Made by a program: the position numbers and the translations under genes. Below are positions 31,249 through 39,953 of a stretch of 64,000 bases of DNA, piece by piece; the stretch's first letter is position 1; every line of letters begins with the position of its first letter. Below the pieces are notes generated by a model, which saw only the letters and a list, made by a program, of their open reading frames with translations, made no database searches and was not told the origin of the DNA. Origin of the DNA: Marinobacter panjinensis (GTDB lineage: Bacteria; Pseudomonadota; Gammaproteobacteria; Pseudomonadales; Oleiphilaceae); the NCBI RefSeq assembly GCF_005298175.1, contig NZ_SZYH01000002.1, forward strand, positions 372,001 to 436,000, in the 5' to 3' direction.

Positions 31249-32937
31249 ATGAATCAACCATTTATAATAACGGTACCTGTGAACTCACTGGCTTTTGTTT
31301 TTTCCCGCATTTTCAGCCTGCGCCTGCTCATTATTGGTCTGGCGCTGGTCTTTGCCTTCACGGGTGAAGCACTCCCGATGCTGGGCTGGGCAGATCGTGT
31401 TCTGTTCGGTTCCCTTGGAAACCCTTCCGATATTGTTGACCCGGGCGCACTGGTGAGAATGTCGCCGGAGGTATTCAGTTCGGCCCTGGAAGCGAGAGGG
31501 CTTTACGAGCCTCCCTGGGCCGCAGTCGCCATTCGTACCGGGCTTATGGTATCCGCATTGTTTCTGGTGCTTGCGGTTCCCCGCATGGGTGCTGGTGTGG
31601 CCCTGCCTGTCATTCTGCTGGCGGCCGGATCACTGGTGGTATTGCAGGCTGCCTTCATGTTTTACGAGAATGCCTGGTTGCCACTCGGGGAAGTGGTCAC
31701 CCTGTTGGTGACAGGGTACCTCATTATGCTTTTCTGGCTGCAACCCCGGCGGGATCTCGAGGCATTGTCCGAGAATGTGCAGGCGGCGCGGACCCGCCTG
31801 GGAAAGCTGTTACTGCAGCAGGGACAGCCGGACGAAGCGCTGGAAGTGTTGTCCGAGTGTCCACCCAGCGAGGACACTCTCGGCCTGCAGTACGATATCG
31901 CTATCCAGCAGGAGCGTAAACGCCAGTATGACAAGGCCCGCACCACCTATCGGCAGATTCTTGGTCAGAAGCGCAAGTACCGGGATGCCGACAAACGTCT
32001 GGCGGCCCTGGAAAACCTGAATGCGGAAGGTGCCACTACCGTGGCGGGAAGCTTCGACAGCACACGAACGCTGGTATTGCCGGAACAGAGCGTCAGCCGA
32101 CCCACTCTGGGCCGTTATGAGATCGAACGGGAGATCGGGCGTGGCGCCATGGGCGTGGTCTATCTTGGCAAGGACCCTAAAATCGCCCGCACGGTGGCGA
32201 TCAAGACGCTCAGTTACCAGGCCTTCGATGACAACGAATTGCGGGACCTGAAATCCCGGTTTTTCAGAGAAGCGGAAGCGGCAGGGCGCCTCAGTCACCC
32301 GGCCATTGTCACTGTCTATGATGTGGGCGAAGAGGCAGACCTGGCGTTTATTGCCATGGACTATGCCAGGGGGCGTCCGCTCAGCGAGTTCGGCAAGCCG
32401 GGCCGTCTGTTACCACTGGCAACGGTGCTCGATATTGTCGCCAGGGTGGCAGACGCACTGGATTACGCCCATCGCCAGAAGATCATTCACCGCGACATAA
32501 AGCCTGGCAACATTATTTTCAATCCGGACAGTGGTGAAATCAAAATCACCGACTTCGGGATTGCCAAGATCTCGGATGATTCCCGTACCCGCACAGGTAG
32601 CGTGATGGGAAGCCCGCTCTATATGTCGCCCGAGCAACTCAAGGGACAGAAGGTAACCGGTGCGTCAGACACCTATAGCCTGGGCATCACGCTGTACAAG
32701 CTGGTATCCGGAGAAACACCCTATCAGGGGGATACCCTGGCGAACCTGACCTACCAGATTCTGAACAAGCGTCCGAAGAGTGTCCGCGAGTTTAATCCGG
32801 AACTTCCCAATGGCGTGGTTCGTCTTATCAATAAAGCCATCCAGCGGGAGCCGGACAAGCGCTTCCTCAGTGCCGCCACCATGGCAGAAGCACTGCGGCG
32901 GCAGGCATCCCGCGAGGCGAAGGAGGAAGCATCGTGA
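31249..32937 (+). CDS. Serine/threonine protein kinase with N-terminal membrane domain
   Basis: 562 residues. Three or four hydrophobic helices in the first 165 residues surround a periplasmic-looking loop; a TPR-like linker follows (about 178-260), then a PknB-type kinase domain from about 289. The Gly loop is GRGAMGVVYLGK, VAIK holds the ATP lysine (about 319), HRDIKPGNIIF the catalytic Asp, and DFGIAK starts the activation segment. The kinase domain is at the C-terminus, opposite to PknB. It is followed immediately by PP2C and FHA genes. No clear ribosome binding site precedes 31249; GTG 31279 is an alternative. Confidence 0.88.
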   Translation: MNQPFIITVPVNSLAFVFSRIFSLRLLIIGLALVFAFTGEALPMLGWADRVLFGSLGNPSDIVDPGALVRMSPEVFSSALEARGLYEPPWAAVAIRTGLMVSALFLVLAVPRMGAGVALPVILLAAGSLVVLQAAFMFYENAWLPLGEVVTLLVTGYLIMLFWLQPRRDLEALSENVQAARTRLGKLLLQQGQPDEALEVLSECPPSEDTLGLQYDIAIQQERKRQYDKARTTYRQILGQKRKYRDADKRLAALENLNAEGATTVAGSFDSTRTLVLPEQSVSRPTLGRYEIEREIGRGAMGVVYLGKDPKIARTVAIKTLSYQAFDDNELRDLKSRFFREAEAAGRLSHPAIVTVYDVGEEADLAFIAMDYARGRPLSEFGKPGRLLPLATVLDIVARVADALDYAHRQKIIHRDIKPGNIIFNPDSGEIKITDFGIAKISDDSRTRTGSVMGSPLYMSPEQLKGQKVTGASDTYSLGITLYKLVSGETPYQGDTLANLTYQILNKRPKSVREFNPELPNGVVRLINKAIQREPDKRFLSAATMAEALRRQASREAKEEAS

Positions 32938-33683
32938 TGATTCCCCGGGTAGCCGGTCTCAGTGACGTCGGGGCTGTGCGCGCAACCAATCAGGACGCCA
33001 TTGACTGGCGGGTCAGTGATGATAACCGGCAGGTGTTATTGGTCGTTGCTGATGGCATGGGGGGCTATCAGGGCGGAGAAATTGCCAGCCGGATTGCTGT
33101 AGATACGGTCATGGAGGCGCTGGGAGGGAACCTGGTGCCTGGAAAGGAGAGCGATTCAGAGGCACCCCCGGACGCCATGCAGGCGGCCATAAACCTTGCC
33201 AATGAACGCATACAGGAGCGCAGGGCAGAGGATGCGGACCTTGCCAGAATGGGCACGACCCTGGTGATCACCTGGATGATCGATGGTGAAGCTCACATTG
33301 CACATCTCGGAGATTCCCGCTGTTATCTTGTTCACGAAGGTAAACTGCGGTGTCTGACCCGGGACGATACCGTGGTTCAGAACATGCTGGAAGATGGCAG
33401 TATCCAGCCGGACGATGTGCCCCATGTACCCTTTCGAAACGTGCTGACCCGCGCTCTCGGCGCGTCATCTTCACTCGCCAGTTTCGGGAAGGTAGCGCTG
33501 CGCCCGGGCGATAGTCTGCTGCTGTGCTCCGATGGCCTCACCGGTGCCCTGCCGGAGGCTGACTGGTTACCCATACTGTCAGGCCAGGGATCTGTGGAAG
33601 ACAAGGTCCGGGCACTGGTCGATACAAGCCTGGACAATGAAGCAGCGGATAACGTGTCCGTTGTTCTTTTGACAATCGATTAG
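32937..33683 (+). CDS. PP2C-type protein phosphatase
   Basis: 248 residues with the PP2C metal motifs: DGMGGYQGGE, GTTLVITW, AHLGDSRCYLV, LLCSDGLTG and DNVSVVLL. It should reverse phosphorylation by the overlapping upstream kinase. AGGAGG at 32921-32926 serves either the GTG at 32934 or the ATG at 32937; both overlap the kinase stop, so the two genes are translationally coupled. Confidence 0.88.
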   Translation: MIPRVAGLSDVGAVRATNQDAIDWRVSDDNRQVLLVVADGMGGYQGGEIASRIAVDTVMEALGGNLVPGKESDSEAPPDAMQAAINLANERIQERRAEDADLARMGTTLVITWMIDGEAHIAHLGDSRCYLVHEGKLRCLTRDDTVVQNMLEDGSIQPDDVPHVPFRNVLTRALGASSSLASFGKVALRPGDSLLLCSDGLTGALPEADWLPILSGQGSVEDKVRALVDTSLDNEAADNVSVVLLTID

Positions 33684-33697
33684 CAAAGGAGCCCTGT

Positions 33698-34048
33698 ATG
33701 GCGTCACTTTCACAACTGGTGGATAGCGTCGTGGTAACCACGTTTGAACTGGACCAGCCCGAGATTCGTGTCGGAAGGGGTGGAGACAACGATATCCGCA
33801 TCGATGAAATTTCTGTCAGCGGTCATCATGCGGTCATTGAGGCGGTACCCAACGCCTACCTGGAAGGCACGATGGATTACTACATTACCGACAGCAACAG
33901 CACGAATGGCACGTTTGTGAACGACATCCGCATCAGCGGACGCCAGCGCCTGAACAGCAATGACCTGGTGCGGATTGGCTGGAATGAATTCCGGTTTGTG
34001 GACGAAGACGAGAATGCGATGGAAAAGACCGCCTACATTCTCGACTAG
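33698..34048 (+). CDS. FHA domain protein
   Basis: 116 residues, essentially one forkhead-associated domain: RVGRGGDNDI, SVSGHHAVIE and DSNSTNGTFVND give the Gly-Arg, Ser-x-x-His and Thr-Asn-Gly residues that bind phosphothreonine. With AAGGAG upstream and only 14 bases after the phosphatase gene, it is the third member of a kinase-phosphatase-reader operon. Kinase/PP2C/FHA sets occur in type VI secretion clusters, but no T6SS gene is present here. Confidence 0.88.
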   Translation: MASLSQLVDSVVVTTFELDQPEIRVGRGGDNDIRIDEISVSGHHAVIEAVPNAYLEGTMDYYITDSNSTNGTFVNDIRISGRQRLNSNDLVRIGWNEFRFVDEDENAMEKTAYILD

Positions 34049-34051
34049 TGC

Positions 34052-34765
34052 CTACCGGTTCATGATTATCTTTGAGAAGCGGTCCAGCAGGGAGGAGGCT
34101 TCCGGCGCGTTGGTCACTTCTGCCAGCAGGGCTTCCGCATCAAGCCCTTCCTTCACAAGGTCAGGTGCCTGTACCTCAAGATAAGCCCGCATGACATCCG
34201 ATGAAAATTCCGGATGGAACTGAACACCCCAGGCGCAGGGTCCCACCCGGAACGCCTGGTGGGCCTCGAACTCGTTGTGGCCCAGCAGAACAGCGTTGTC
34301 CGGCAGCCGCAGAACGGATTGTCGGTGAGTCAGCTGCGCCGGGAACTGGCGGGGAAGCCCCTTGAACAGGGGATCGTCCAGGGCCGTATCGAGCAGCGCC
34401 ACCGGATGGGTGCCGGTTTCCCTGCCCCGGGGATGAAAGCCCACCTCGCCGCCCAGAGCGTGGGCCAGCAACTGATGGCCGTAGCAAACGCCCAGAACCG
34501 GGATTTCGGCCCTGACCGCGCCCGCAAGCCAGTGGCCGGTCTGTTCGCTCCAGGGTTCACGGTCGCTGACCATGGCCGGAGAGCCGGTGATGACGATGCC
34601 GTCCCAGTTTTCCGGTTGCCCCGGGAGGTCGTCTACCGTTACATCCACAACATGGATGTTGAGTTCCGGCGCCAGCCGGGCTGCAAACCAGCTGTCAAAA
34701 TCCCCGAATGCCTCGCGTAAAGCAGGGTAGGTGTTGCCGGTTTTCAGTATGACGACCCTTGGCAA
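34052..34765 (-). CDS. Class I glutamine amidotransferase-like protein
   Basis: 237 residues with the GATase nucleophile motif GVCYGHQLL (Cys94) and the HPE pair (His184, Glu186 in VQFHPEF). There is no synthase domain, so the acceptor is unknown; related free-standing enzymes act in amidation or gamma-glutamyl hydrolysis (GuaA-like or PuuD-like). It starts with TTG, supported by AGGAG eight bases upstream inside the end of the YebC-type gene, leaving one base between the two genes. Confidence 0.83.
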   Translation of the reverse strand: MPRVVILKTGNTYPALREAFGDFDSWFAARLAPELNIHVVDVTVDDLPGQPENWDGIVITGSPAMVSDREPWSEQTGHWLAGAVRAEIPVLGVCYGHQLLAHALGGEVGFHPRGRETGTHPVALLDTALDDPLFKGLPRQFPAQLTHRQSVLRLPDNAVLLGHNEFEAHQAFRVGPCAWGVQFHPEFSSDVMRAYLEVQAPDLVKEGLDAEALLAEVTNAPEASSLLDRFSKIIMNR

Positions 34766-34766
34766 G

Positions 34767-35501
34767 TTACTGCTCCTGTTGGTCAGCGATTACGGCGTTA
34801 TGGTAGACGTTCTGCACATCATCCAGATCGTTCAGCATGTCCATGAATTTTTCGAACAGCTCGATGTCGTCGCCTTCAATGGTTGTGGTAGTCTGCGGCA
34901 GGAACTGAATCTCGTCTACCTCGAATTCCAGGCCCTCGAACGCGTCCTGCAATGCCTGGCGGGCCTTGGCGTATTCTGTGTGGGGGGCAAACACGGTAAT
35001 CATGCCGTCTTCATGTTCAATGTCGGTGACATCCACGTCGGCCATCATCAGTGCTTCCAGTGCGGCCTCTTCATCGTCGCCGCGGAATCCGAATATGGCG
35101 CAGTGGTCGAACATGTGGCTGACACTGCCCTGGGTTCCGATTTTGCACTTGGTTTTGGTAAAGGCCAGGCGAACGTCACCGAAGGTGCGGTTGGGGTTGT
35201 CAGTCAGGCAATCCACAATGGCCATGCAGTTACCCGGCCCGAAGCCCTCATAGCGGGCAGCGGAGAAGTCTTCACCGGTTCCCCCCTGGGCTTTCTCGAT
35301 GGCCTTCTCGATAACGTGTGCCGGCACCTGGTCTTTCTTGGCGCGGTCGATCAGGCCACGCAGGGTCAGGTTGCTGTCCGGATCCGGGCCGCCGGACTTG
35401 GCGCACACGTAGATTTCTCGACCATATTTGCTGTAAACCTTGGTTTTGGCGGCGGCCGTTTTGGCCATGGAGTCTTTGCGGTTCTGATAGGCTCTGCCCA
35501 T
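34767..35501 (-). CDS. YebC/TACO1 family protein (YeeN-type)
   Basis: 244 residues. MGRAYQNRKDSMAKTAAAKT and KYGREIYVCAKSGGPDPDSN identify the YebC/PmpR family; this N-terminus (MGRAYQNRK rather than MAGHSKW) marks the YeeN subgroup. The family includes DNA-binding regulators and translation factors that ease polyproline stalling, and which applies here is not known. It is probably co-transcribed with the amidotransferase. Confidence 0.9.
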   Translation of the reverse strand: MGRAYQNRKDSMAKTAAAKTKVYSKYGREIYVCAKSGGPDPDSNLTLRGLIDRAKKDQVPAHVIEKAIEKAQGGTGEDFSAARYEGFGPGNCMAIVDCLTDNPNRTFGDVRLAFTKTKCKIGTQGSVSHMFDHCAIFGFRGDDEEAALEALMMADVDVTDIEHEDGMITVFAPHTEYAKARQALQDAFEGLEFEVDEIQFLPQTTTTIEGDDIELFEKFMDMLNDLDDVQNVYHNAVIADQQEQ

Positions 35502-35680
35502 TACGCTGCCTCAATGTTGTCTCAAAAGTGCGGATTTTACTCGACAAAACAGACCGGTGACAGAGTTATTTCCCGGCCCTGTGCCCCACCCAAAGTTGTA
35601 AACCTTCGCCACTTTAGAGTCAAAGACGCTACTGATGGCGGGTGGTAGCGTGGAATCGTCCCTTGATCCCGGAGGTTTCC

Positions 35681-36100
35681 ATGACACGCCGATACACCAC
35701 CAGCCGGATAGCCATGGCCATGAGTTGTCTGATGTTGCTTTCGCCAGCGGTGCAGGGCGACGAGTCGGATCAGCAAATGGGCGTCGCCCGCGAGATGGTC
35801 AGGGTGCTTGAAGCCTATGCCGTTTACAAAATGGGCCAGTATGATCTGGCTTTCGAGCGTTACCAGGCGCTTGCCGAGGCGGGTAGCCATCAGGGGATGT
35901 ACAACCTGGCGAATATGTACGCTGCTGGCCTTGGTGTGGAACAGAGTCACGCCAGAGCATTTGAGTGGTATCTGAAAGCGGCCGAAGCCGGCAATAAACT
36001 GAGCATGTCCGAAGTCGCAAGAGCTTATGCCGAAGGTATCGGTACCGAGGCAGACCCTGTTCAGGCTGACTACTGGCAAGCCATGGCTTCGGACTCATAA
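35681..36100 (+). CDS. Secreted Sel1-repeat (TPR-like) protein
   Basis: 139 residues. A signal peptide (hydrophobic to about residue 27, ending AVQGDE) is followed by Sel1-like repeats (YDLAFERYQALAEAGSHQGM, NLANMYAAGLGVEQSHARAF, and a third). The repeats mediate protein contacts in the periplasm; the partner is unknown. The start at 35681 is fixed by a GGAGG ribosome binding site, so the ATG-like codons further upstream are not used. Confidence 0.83.
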   Translation: MTRRYTTSRIAMAMSCLMLLSPAVQGDESDQQMGVAREMVRVLEAYAVYKMGQYDLAFERYQALAEAGSHQGMYNLANMYAAGLGVEQSHARAFEWYLKAAEAGNKLSMSEVARAYAEGIGTEADPVQADYWQAMASDS

Positions 36101-36129
36101 CCCCCTGCGGAAAATGAATCCGGTAGCCG

Positions 36130-36936
36130 CTACGTTGAAAGGTAGTCGACCGGCCGCTGGTAATTTTCCTGGCTGACCAGATCGATCCCGCAGTCAACGC
36201 TGGATACCCAGTTCAGAAACTGACCCACCATGGCCGGGCCCTCAAAGCGCTTACCGTGTTGCGGCACGATGGCGCTGACCTCCATCTGCCGAACCATATT
36301 GGCCCACAGCTCACACACCTTCCTTGATGCAATGTAGCGCCGGTGGAAACCGATCATGTTGGGTATGTGCCTGTCGAAGTCTGTGACTGGCTTGTGGTCA
36401 TCCTCACCACCCATGGACGCTCCCAGGTCCCCCGAGAACAGGATTCTGGATACCGGATCATAGAACTGCAGGTTGCCCACCGAGTGCATGAAGTGGGCGG
36501 GCAGGCACTGGATATAGGATTCCCCGAAAGGCACGTTAATGCCGCTGTCCGGCACACTGACAATGCGGTCGTAAACGCTTCCGCTGAGTTGCCCGGTTAC
36601 ATAGCCGGATACCAGGTGCGGCAGGAAACGGGCCCAGAGGCGGGAAGTGACAATTTTGGCACTGGTGTGAACAATCCAGCGGTCGATGGCGCCGATGATA
36701 TCCGGGTCCTGGTGGGAGGCAAACACGTAGTCCATTTCGCGGATATTCAGGTATCGCGATGCCGCAACAGCCAGCGGGGTATAGGTCAGATCTCCGCCCG
36801 GATCAATCAGGGCCTCATGCTTGCCATCAACAATCAGGAACTGGTTGGACTGTACGCCCTCGCCAGTTACCAGTGAATCGAACATCAGGCATTTGTGTTG
36901 CCCGTTATCAAACAGAACGATGGGTTCCGCTGCCAT
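36130..36936 (-). CDS. ODP-type oxygen-binding di-iron protein (flavodiiron-like MBL fold)
   Basis: 268 residues with a metallo-beta-lactamase fold. The metal ligands resemble those of flavodiiron proteins: HQDPD (His75, Asp77, Asp79), His148 or His151, Asp170 (SGD) and His227 (PQHG). There is no flavodoxin or rubredoxin domain, as in the ODP family, whose Treponema member senses oxygen in chemotaxis. Here no chemotaxis gene is nearby. The role could be O2 or NO binding or hydrolysis; metal content is not provable from sequence. Confidence 0.75.
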   Translation of the reverse strand: MAAEPIVLFDNGQHKCLMFDSLVTGEGVQSNQFLIVDGKHEALIDPGGDLTYTPLAVAASRYLNIREMDYVFASHQDPDIIGAIDRWIVHTSAKIVTSRLWARFLPHLVSGYVTGQLSGSVYDRIVSVPDSGINVPFGESYIQCLPAHFMHSVGNLQFYDPVSRILFSGDLGASMGGEDDHKPVTDFDRHIPNMIGFHRRYIASRKVCELWANMVRQMEVSAIVPQHGKRFEGPAMVGQFLNWVSSVDCGIDLVSQENYQRPVDYLST

Positions 36937-37077
36937 TCTTGTCTCCCGGTAGGCTGACTATCCGGCCGGGATGGCCGGATACTGCAAAATTTCCGGGAGG
37001 GTACAAAATTGGTAAAAGCGACCTATTGCGTCAGGTCAATAAACTGATATCCATCAAGAAATGTTTTTCAATATCGC

Positions 37078-37506
37078 TCAGGCAAGCCTGGGAACGCGCC
37101 GAATACCCTTGCGTATGGCCTGGTCCAGTGCGGAGCTCACCAGTTTGCCGGTGTGGGGCACGATGTCTTCAAAGGATATGGTGTACTGGACACGAGTCCT
37201 GCCGTTAGCGGCATCCTCGAAGCGGATTCTGCCCAGATGGTTGCGGATAGGGCTCATGCTGGTAATGGTGTACTCGATCAGCGAGCCCGGCTCAAAGGTA
37301 ATCACGGTTTCCTTGAGACCGATGGGGCCAATTCCGATTTTGCGGATGGACCCCACGCCATTGGGATCGGCCTGGTCGCTATCGCGAATTCGTTTTACTG
37401 GGGCACCCAGCAATTTGCCAAAACGTTCGTGGTCGGCAAACAGGGCGAACACCCGGTGCCGCGGAACCTCGAAGGTTTCATCAATTTCAATCGTGTAGGT
37501 AGCCAT
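37078..37506 (-). CDS. SRPBCC (START-like) family protein
   Basis: 142 residues matching the polyketide-cyclase/START-like fold: FEVPRHRVFALFADHERFGKL near the N-terminus, and the long C-terminal helix TGKLVSSALDQAIRKGIRRV. Such domains bind hydrophobic ligands. The start at 37506 is preceded by AAGAG. Sequence further upstream in the same frame is not SRPBCC-like and overlaps the divergent transporter, so it is left out. Confidence 0.8.
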   Translation of the reverse strand: MATYTIEIDETFEVPRHRVFALFADHERFGKLLGAPVKRIRDSDQADPNGVGSIRKIGIGPIGLKETVITFEPGSLIEYTITSMSPIRNHLGRIRFEDAANGRTRVQYTISFEDIVPHTGKLVSSALDQAIRKGIRRVPRLA

Positions 37507-37646
37507 AACTGCACTCTTAAGAGACTGTTTCAGACAGAGTATCGGGTTATGTGCTACAACAAAAGTCGCAGAGCACCGATGACCGGGCTCTGGCCCGAAA
37601 GGGGCCATCACAAACCAATCCAGACAGCAAAGGCACTCTGATCTGC

Positions 37647-38759
37647 ATGGACGACGAAAACCGGAAAAACCAACCAAATGACGAATCCGGCACCGAAACT
37701 CCGGTCCATTCCGACCTTGCGACGCCACTCAATGGCCTGTTTGCACTGGGCATACTCTATACCCTCTATCTTGCCCATCAGATTGTCCTGCCGATTGTAC
37801 TGGCCGTGCTCACCAGCCTGTTGCTGTACCCGTTGGTCAGGAAAGCCTATGAAAAAGCCGGCATCCCGCGCGTGCTCAGTGCGCTGGTGCTGGTGCTTCT
37901 GGTGCTCGCCGGGCTTGTCGGTATTGGCGTTACCGTAGCTACGCCGGCCCTGGAGTGGGCACAACAGGCGCCGCAGGGCATCTCCCGCTTGCTGGTAGGG
38001 GAGAGCGGCATAAAGAGCCAGATAGACAAGGTCAACGAGTCCGCCAGGAAAGTGGAAGAGTCGATGGACGAACTTTCTGAAGATGAGGGGGAACAAGGCG
38101 CAACCAACACCGTCGTGCTGCAGACTGACTCCTGGCGCAACCAGTTAATGACCAAAGCCCGCAACGGCGCTGCCGGTCTGGCCCTGGCTTTGGCACTGAC
38201 CTATTTTTTGCTGGTGGGTGGCGACCGCATTATCCAGAACTTCGTACGCCAGCTACCCCGGGGGCAGCGAAGGAACGTTCTCCATATCGCCCGTGATTCC
38301 CAGCACCAGATTGCCCAATACCTGGCCGTCCTCAGCCTCAGCAACCTGATTGTCGGCGTCACAACCGGTCTCATATGCTGGGCAGTCGGCTTGCCTGACC
38401 CTGCTGTCTGGGGCCTGGTCGCCGGGCTGGCCAGATTCATTCCCTATCTCGGCGTAATCCTCACCATTACGCTGCTGGCCGTGGTATCCGCCACCAGCCT
38501 GGACGTCCTCTGGATGATGGCCATCGCACCGGTTGGTTACCTCGCCCTGACATCCACCGTGGGCTTCTTCATCGAACCCTGGATTCACGGCTTCCGCATG
38601 GCCATCAACCCCGTCATTATCTTCGTATCCATTTTCTTCTGGGGCTGGCTATGGGGCCCCGTTGGCGTTCTGTTGGCCGTGCCGCTGATGACGGTTATCC
38701 AGGTTGTCCTCAAACAGATCCCGAAACTACGACCGATCTACAAGGTCATCGCGCGCTAG
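37647..38759 (+). CDS. AI-2E family transporter
   Basis: 370 residues with about eight transmembrane helices and the large cytosolic insertion between the third and fourth. Conserved family segments include the FIPYLGVILT region and PVGVLLAVPLMTVIQVV. The family covers TqsA (AI-2 export), YdiK and Na+/H+-antiporter-like members; the substrate is not predictable. The acidic insertion is ESMDELSEDEGEQG. The start is uncertain; 37647 has AAAGG far upstream (13 bases). Confidence 0.85.
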   Translation: MDDENRKNQPNDESGTETPVHSDLATPLNGLFALGILYTLYLAHQIVLPIVLAVLTSLLLYPLVRKAYEKAGIPRVLSALVLVLLVLAGLVGIGVTVATPALEWAQQAPQGISRLLVGESGIKSQIDKVNESARKVEESMDELSEDEGEQGATNTVVLQTDSWRNQLMTKARNGAAGLALALALTYFLLVGGDRIIQNFVRQLPRGQRRNVLHIARDSQHQIAQYLAVLSLSNLIVGVTTGLICWAVGLPDPAVWGLVAGLARFIPYLGVILTITLLAVVSATSLDVLWMMAIAPVGYLALTSTVGFFIEPWIHGFRMAINPVIIFVSIFFWGWLWGPVGVLLAVPLMTVIQVVLKQIPKLRPIYKVIAR

Positions 38760-38804
38760 TGCTATCCTGATTCAATACCCAGCTAAAACAGGAGCAGAAA
38801 GCCC

Positions 38805-39953
38805 ATGATCCCCAAGACCATGAAAGCCATGCTGCTCACCGGCCACGGTGGCATCGAAAAACTGGAATACACTGAAGACGTACCTACCCCCGAACCCGGC
38901 GCGGGGGAAGTGCTGGTCCAGGTTACCGCTACTGCCAAAAACAACACCGATCGCAAAGCCCGCGAAGGCCTTTACCCCACCAAGGAAAAGGGCGAAGTCA
39001 CCTCTTTCCAGATGGGTGGCTCAGCGACACTGACGTTCCCCAGAATCCAGGGGGCGGACGTAGTAGGCCATGTGGTCGCCGTGGGTGAGGGAGTAGACGA
39101 GACACGGATAGGCCAGCGTGGCCTGCTGGATTTCAACCTGTACGCCGATGACCGCCGGGACATCAACCTCACCCCGGATTACTACGGTCATGGCGCCGAT
39201 GGCGGTTTCGCCGAATACATTGCGGTGCCATCCGACCAGTTCCATCATGTCGAAAACACCGAACTGGCCGATGCCGAACTGGCATCCATGGGCATGTGTT
39301 CCTATCAGACAGCCCTGCACATGCTCACCTCGGCCAGGGTCAGGGCGGGCGAACACATACTCGTTACTGGTGCCAGCGGCGGTGTCGGCACCGCACTGAT
39401 CCAGCTTTGCCGGATCATCGGTGCCATTCCCTATGCACTGAGCCAGCAGGACAAGGAAGAGGCACTGCTGAAACTGGGGGCAGCTGCAGTACTCGATCGC
39501 TCGGACATGGCCAACTTCACCGACAAGGTTCGTGCCGTGACCGGCGGCCGGCCTATCGATGCGGTGATGGACCTGGCCGGCGGCGAGATGACCTACCAGT
39601 TCATCGACACCATGATCTTCGACATGAACAGCCGCGACGACTACCCCCGCCTCAGCATTGCCGGCGCCAGCGCGGGCAATGTCAGCGAAATCATGTGGAC
39701 CCGGATCTACCTCTACCAGGTACAGGTTTTCGGGGTGTCACACGGCACTCGTGAAGAAGCCGAGCAACTGGTGGCGTGGATCCGCAGCGGTCAGTTAAAG
39801 CCGGTGCTGCACGCTGCCTTCAAGCTTTCGGAACTGCACGAAGCCGAACGCTATTTCGTCAACCGTAACAGTAACTACCTTGGCAAAATCGTCATTGTTC
39901 CGGACGCCCAGTGGGCCGAACACGGCTCCCCTTTTGCCCTGGAGAAAAAATGA
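38805..39953 (+). CDS. Medium-chain (zinc-type/quinone oxidoreductase-like) dehydrogenase
   Basis: 382 residues. N-terminal GroES-like domain (RIQGADVVGHVVAVGEGVDE), then a Rossmann domain with GASGGVGTALIQL for NAD(P). The structural-zinc cysteine cluster is absent, and the acidic residue and histidine pattern fits the YhdH/quinone-reductase branch. Strong ribosome binding site, AGGAGCAG. It overlaps the proline-racemase-family gene by 4 bases (ATGATGA), suggesting a shared pathway in which the racemase-family product might be reduced or oxidised. Confidence 0.83.
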   Translation: MIPKTMKAMLLTGHGGIEKLEYTEDVPTPEPGAGEVLVQVTATAKNNTDRKAREGLYPTKEKGEVTSFQMGGSATLTFPRIQGADVVGHVVAVGEGVDETRIGQRGLLDFNLYADDRRDINLTPDYYGHGADGGFAEYIAVPSDQFHHVENTELADAELASMGMCSYQTALHMLTSARVRAGEHILVTGASGGVGTALIQLCRIIGAIPYALSQQDKEEALLKLGAAAVLDRSDMANFTDKVRAVTGGRPIDAVMDLAGGEMTYQFIDTMIFDMNSRDDYPRLSIAGASAGNVSEIMWTRIYLYQVQVFGVSHGTREEAEQLVAWIRSGQLKPVLHAAFKLSELHEAERYFVNRNSNYLGKIVIVPDAQWAEHGSPFALEKK

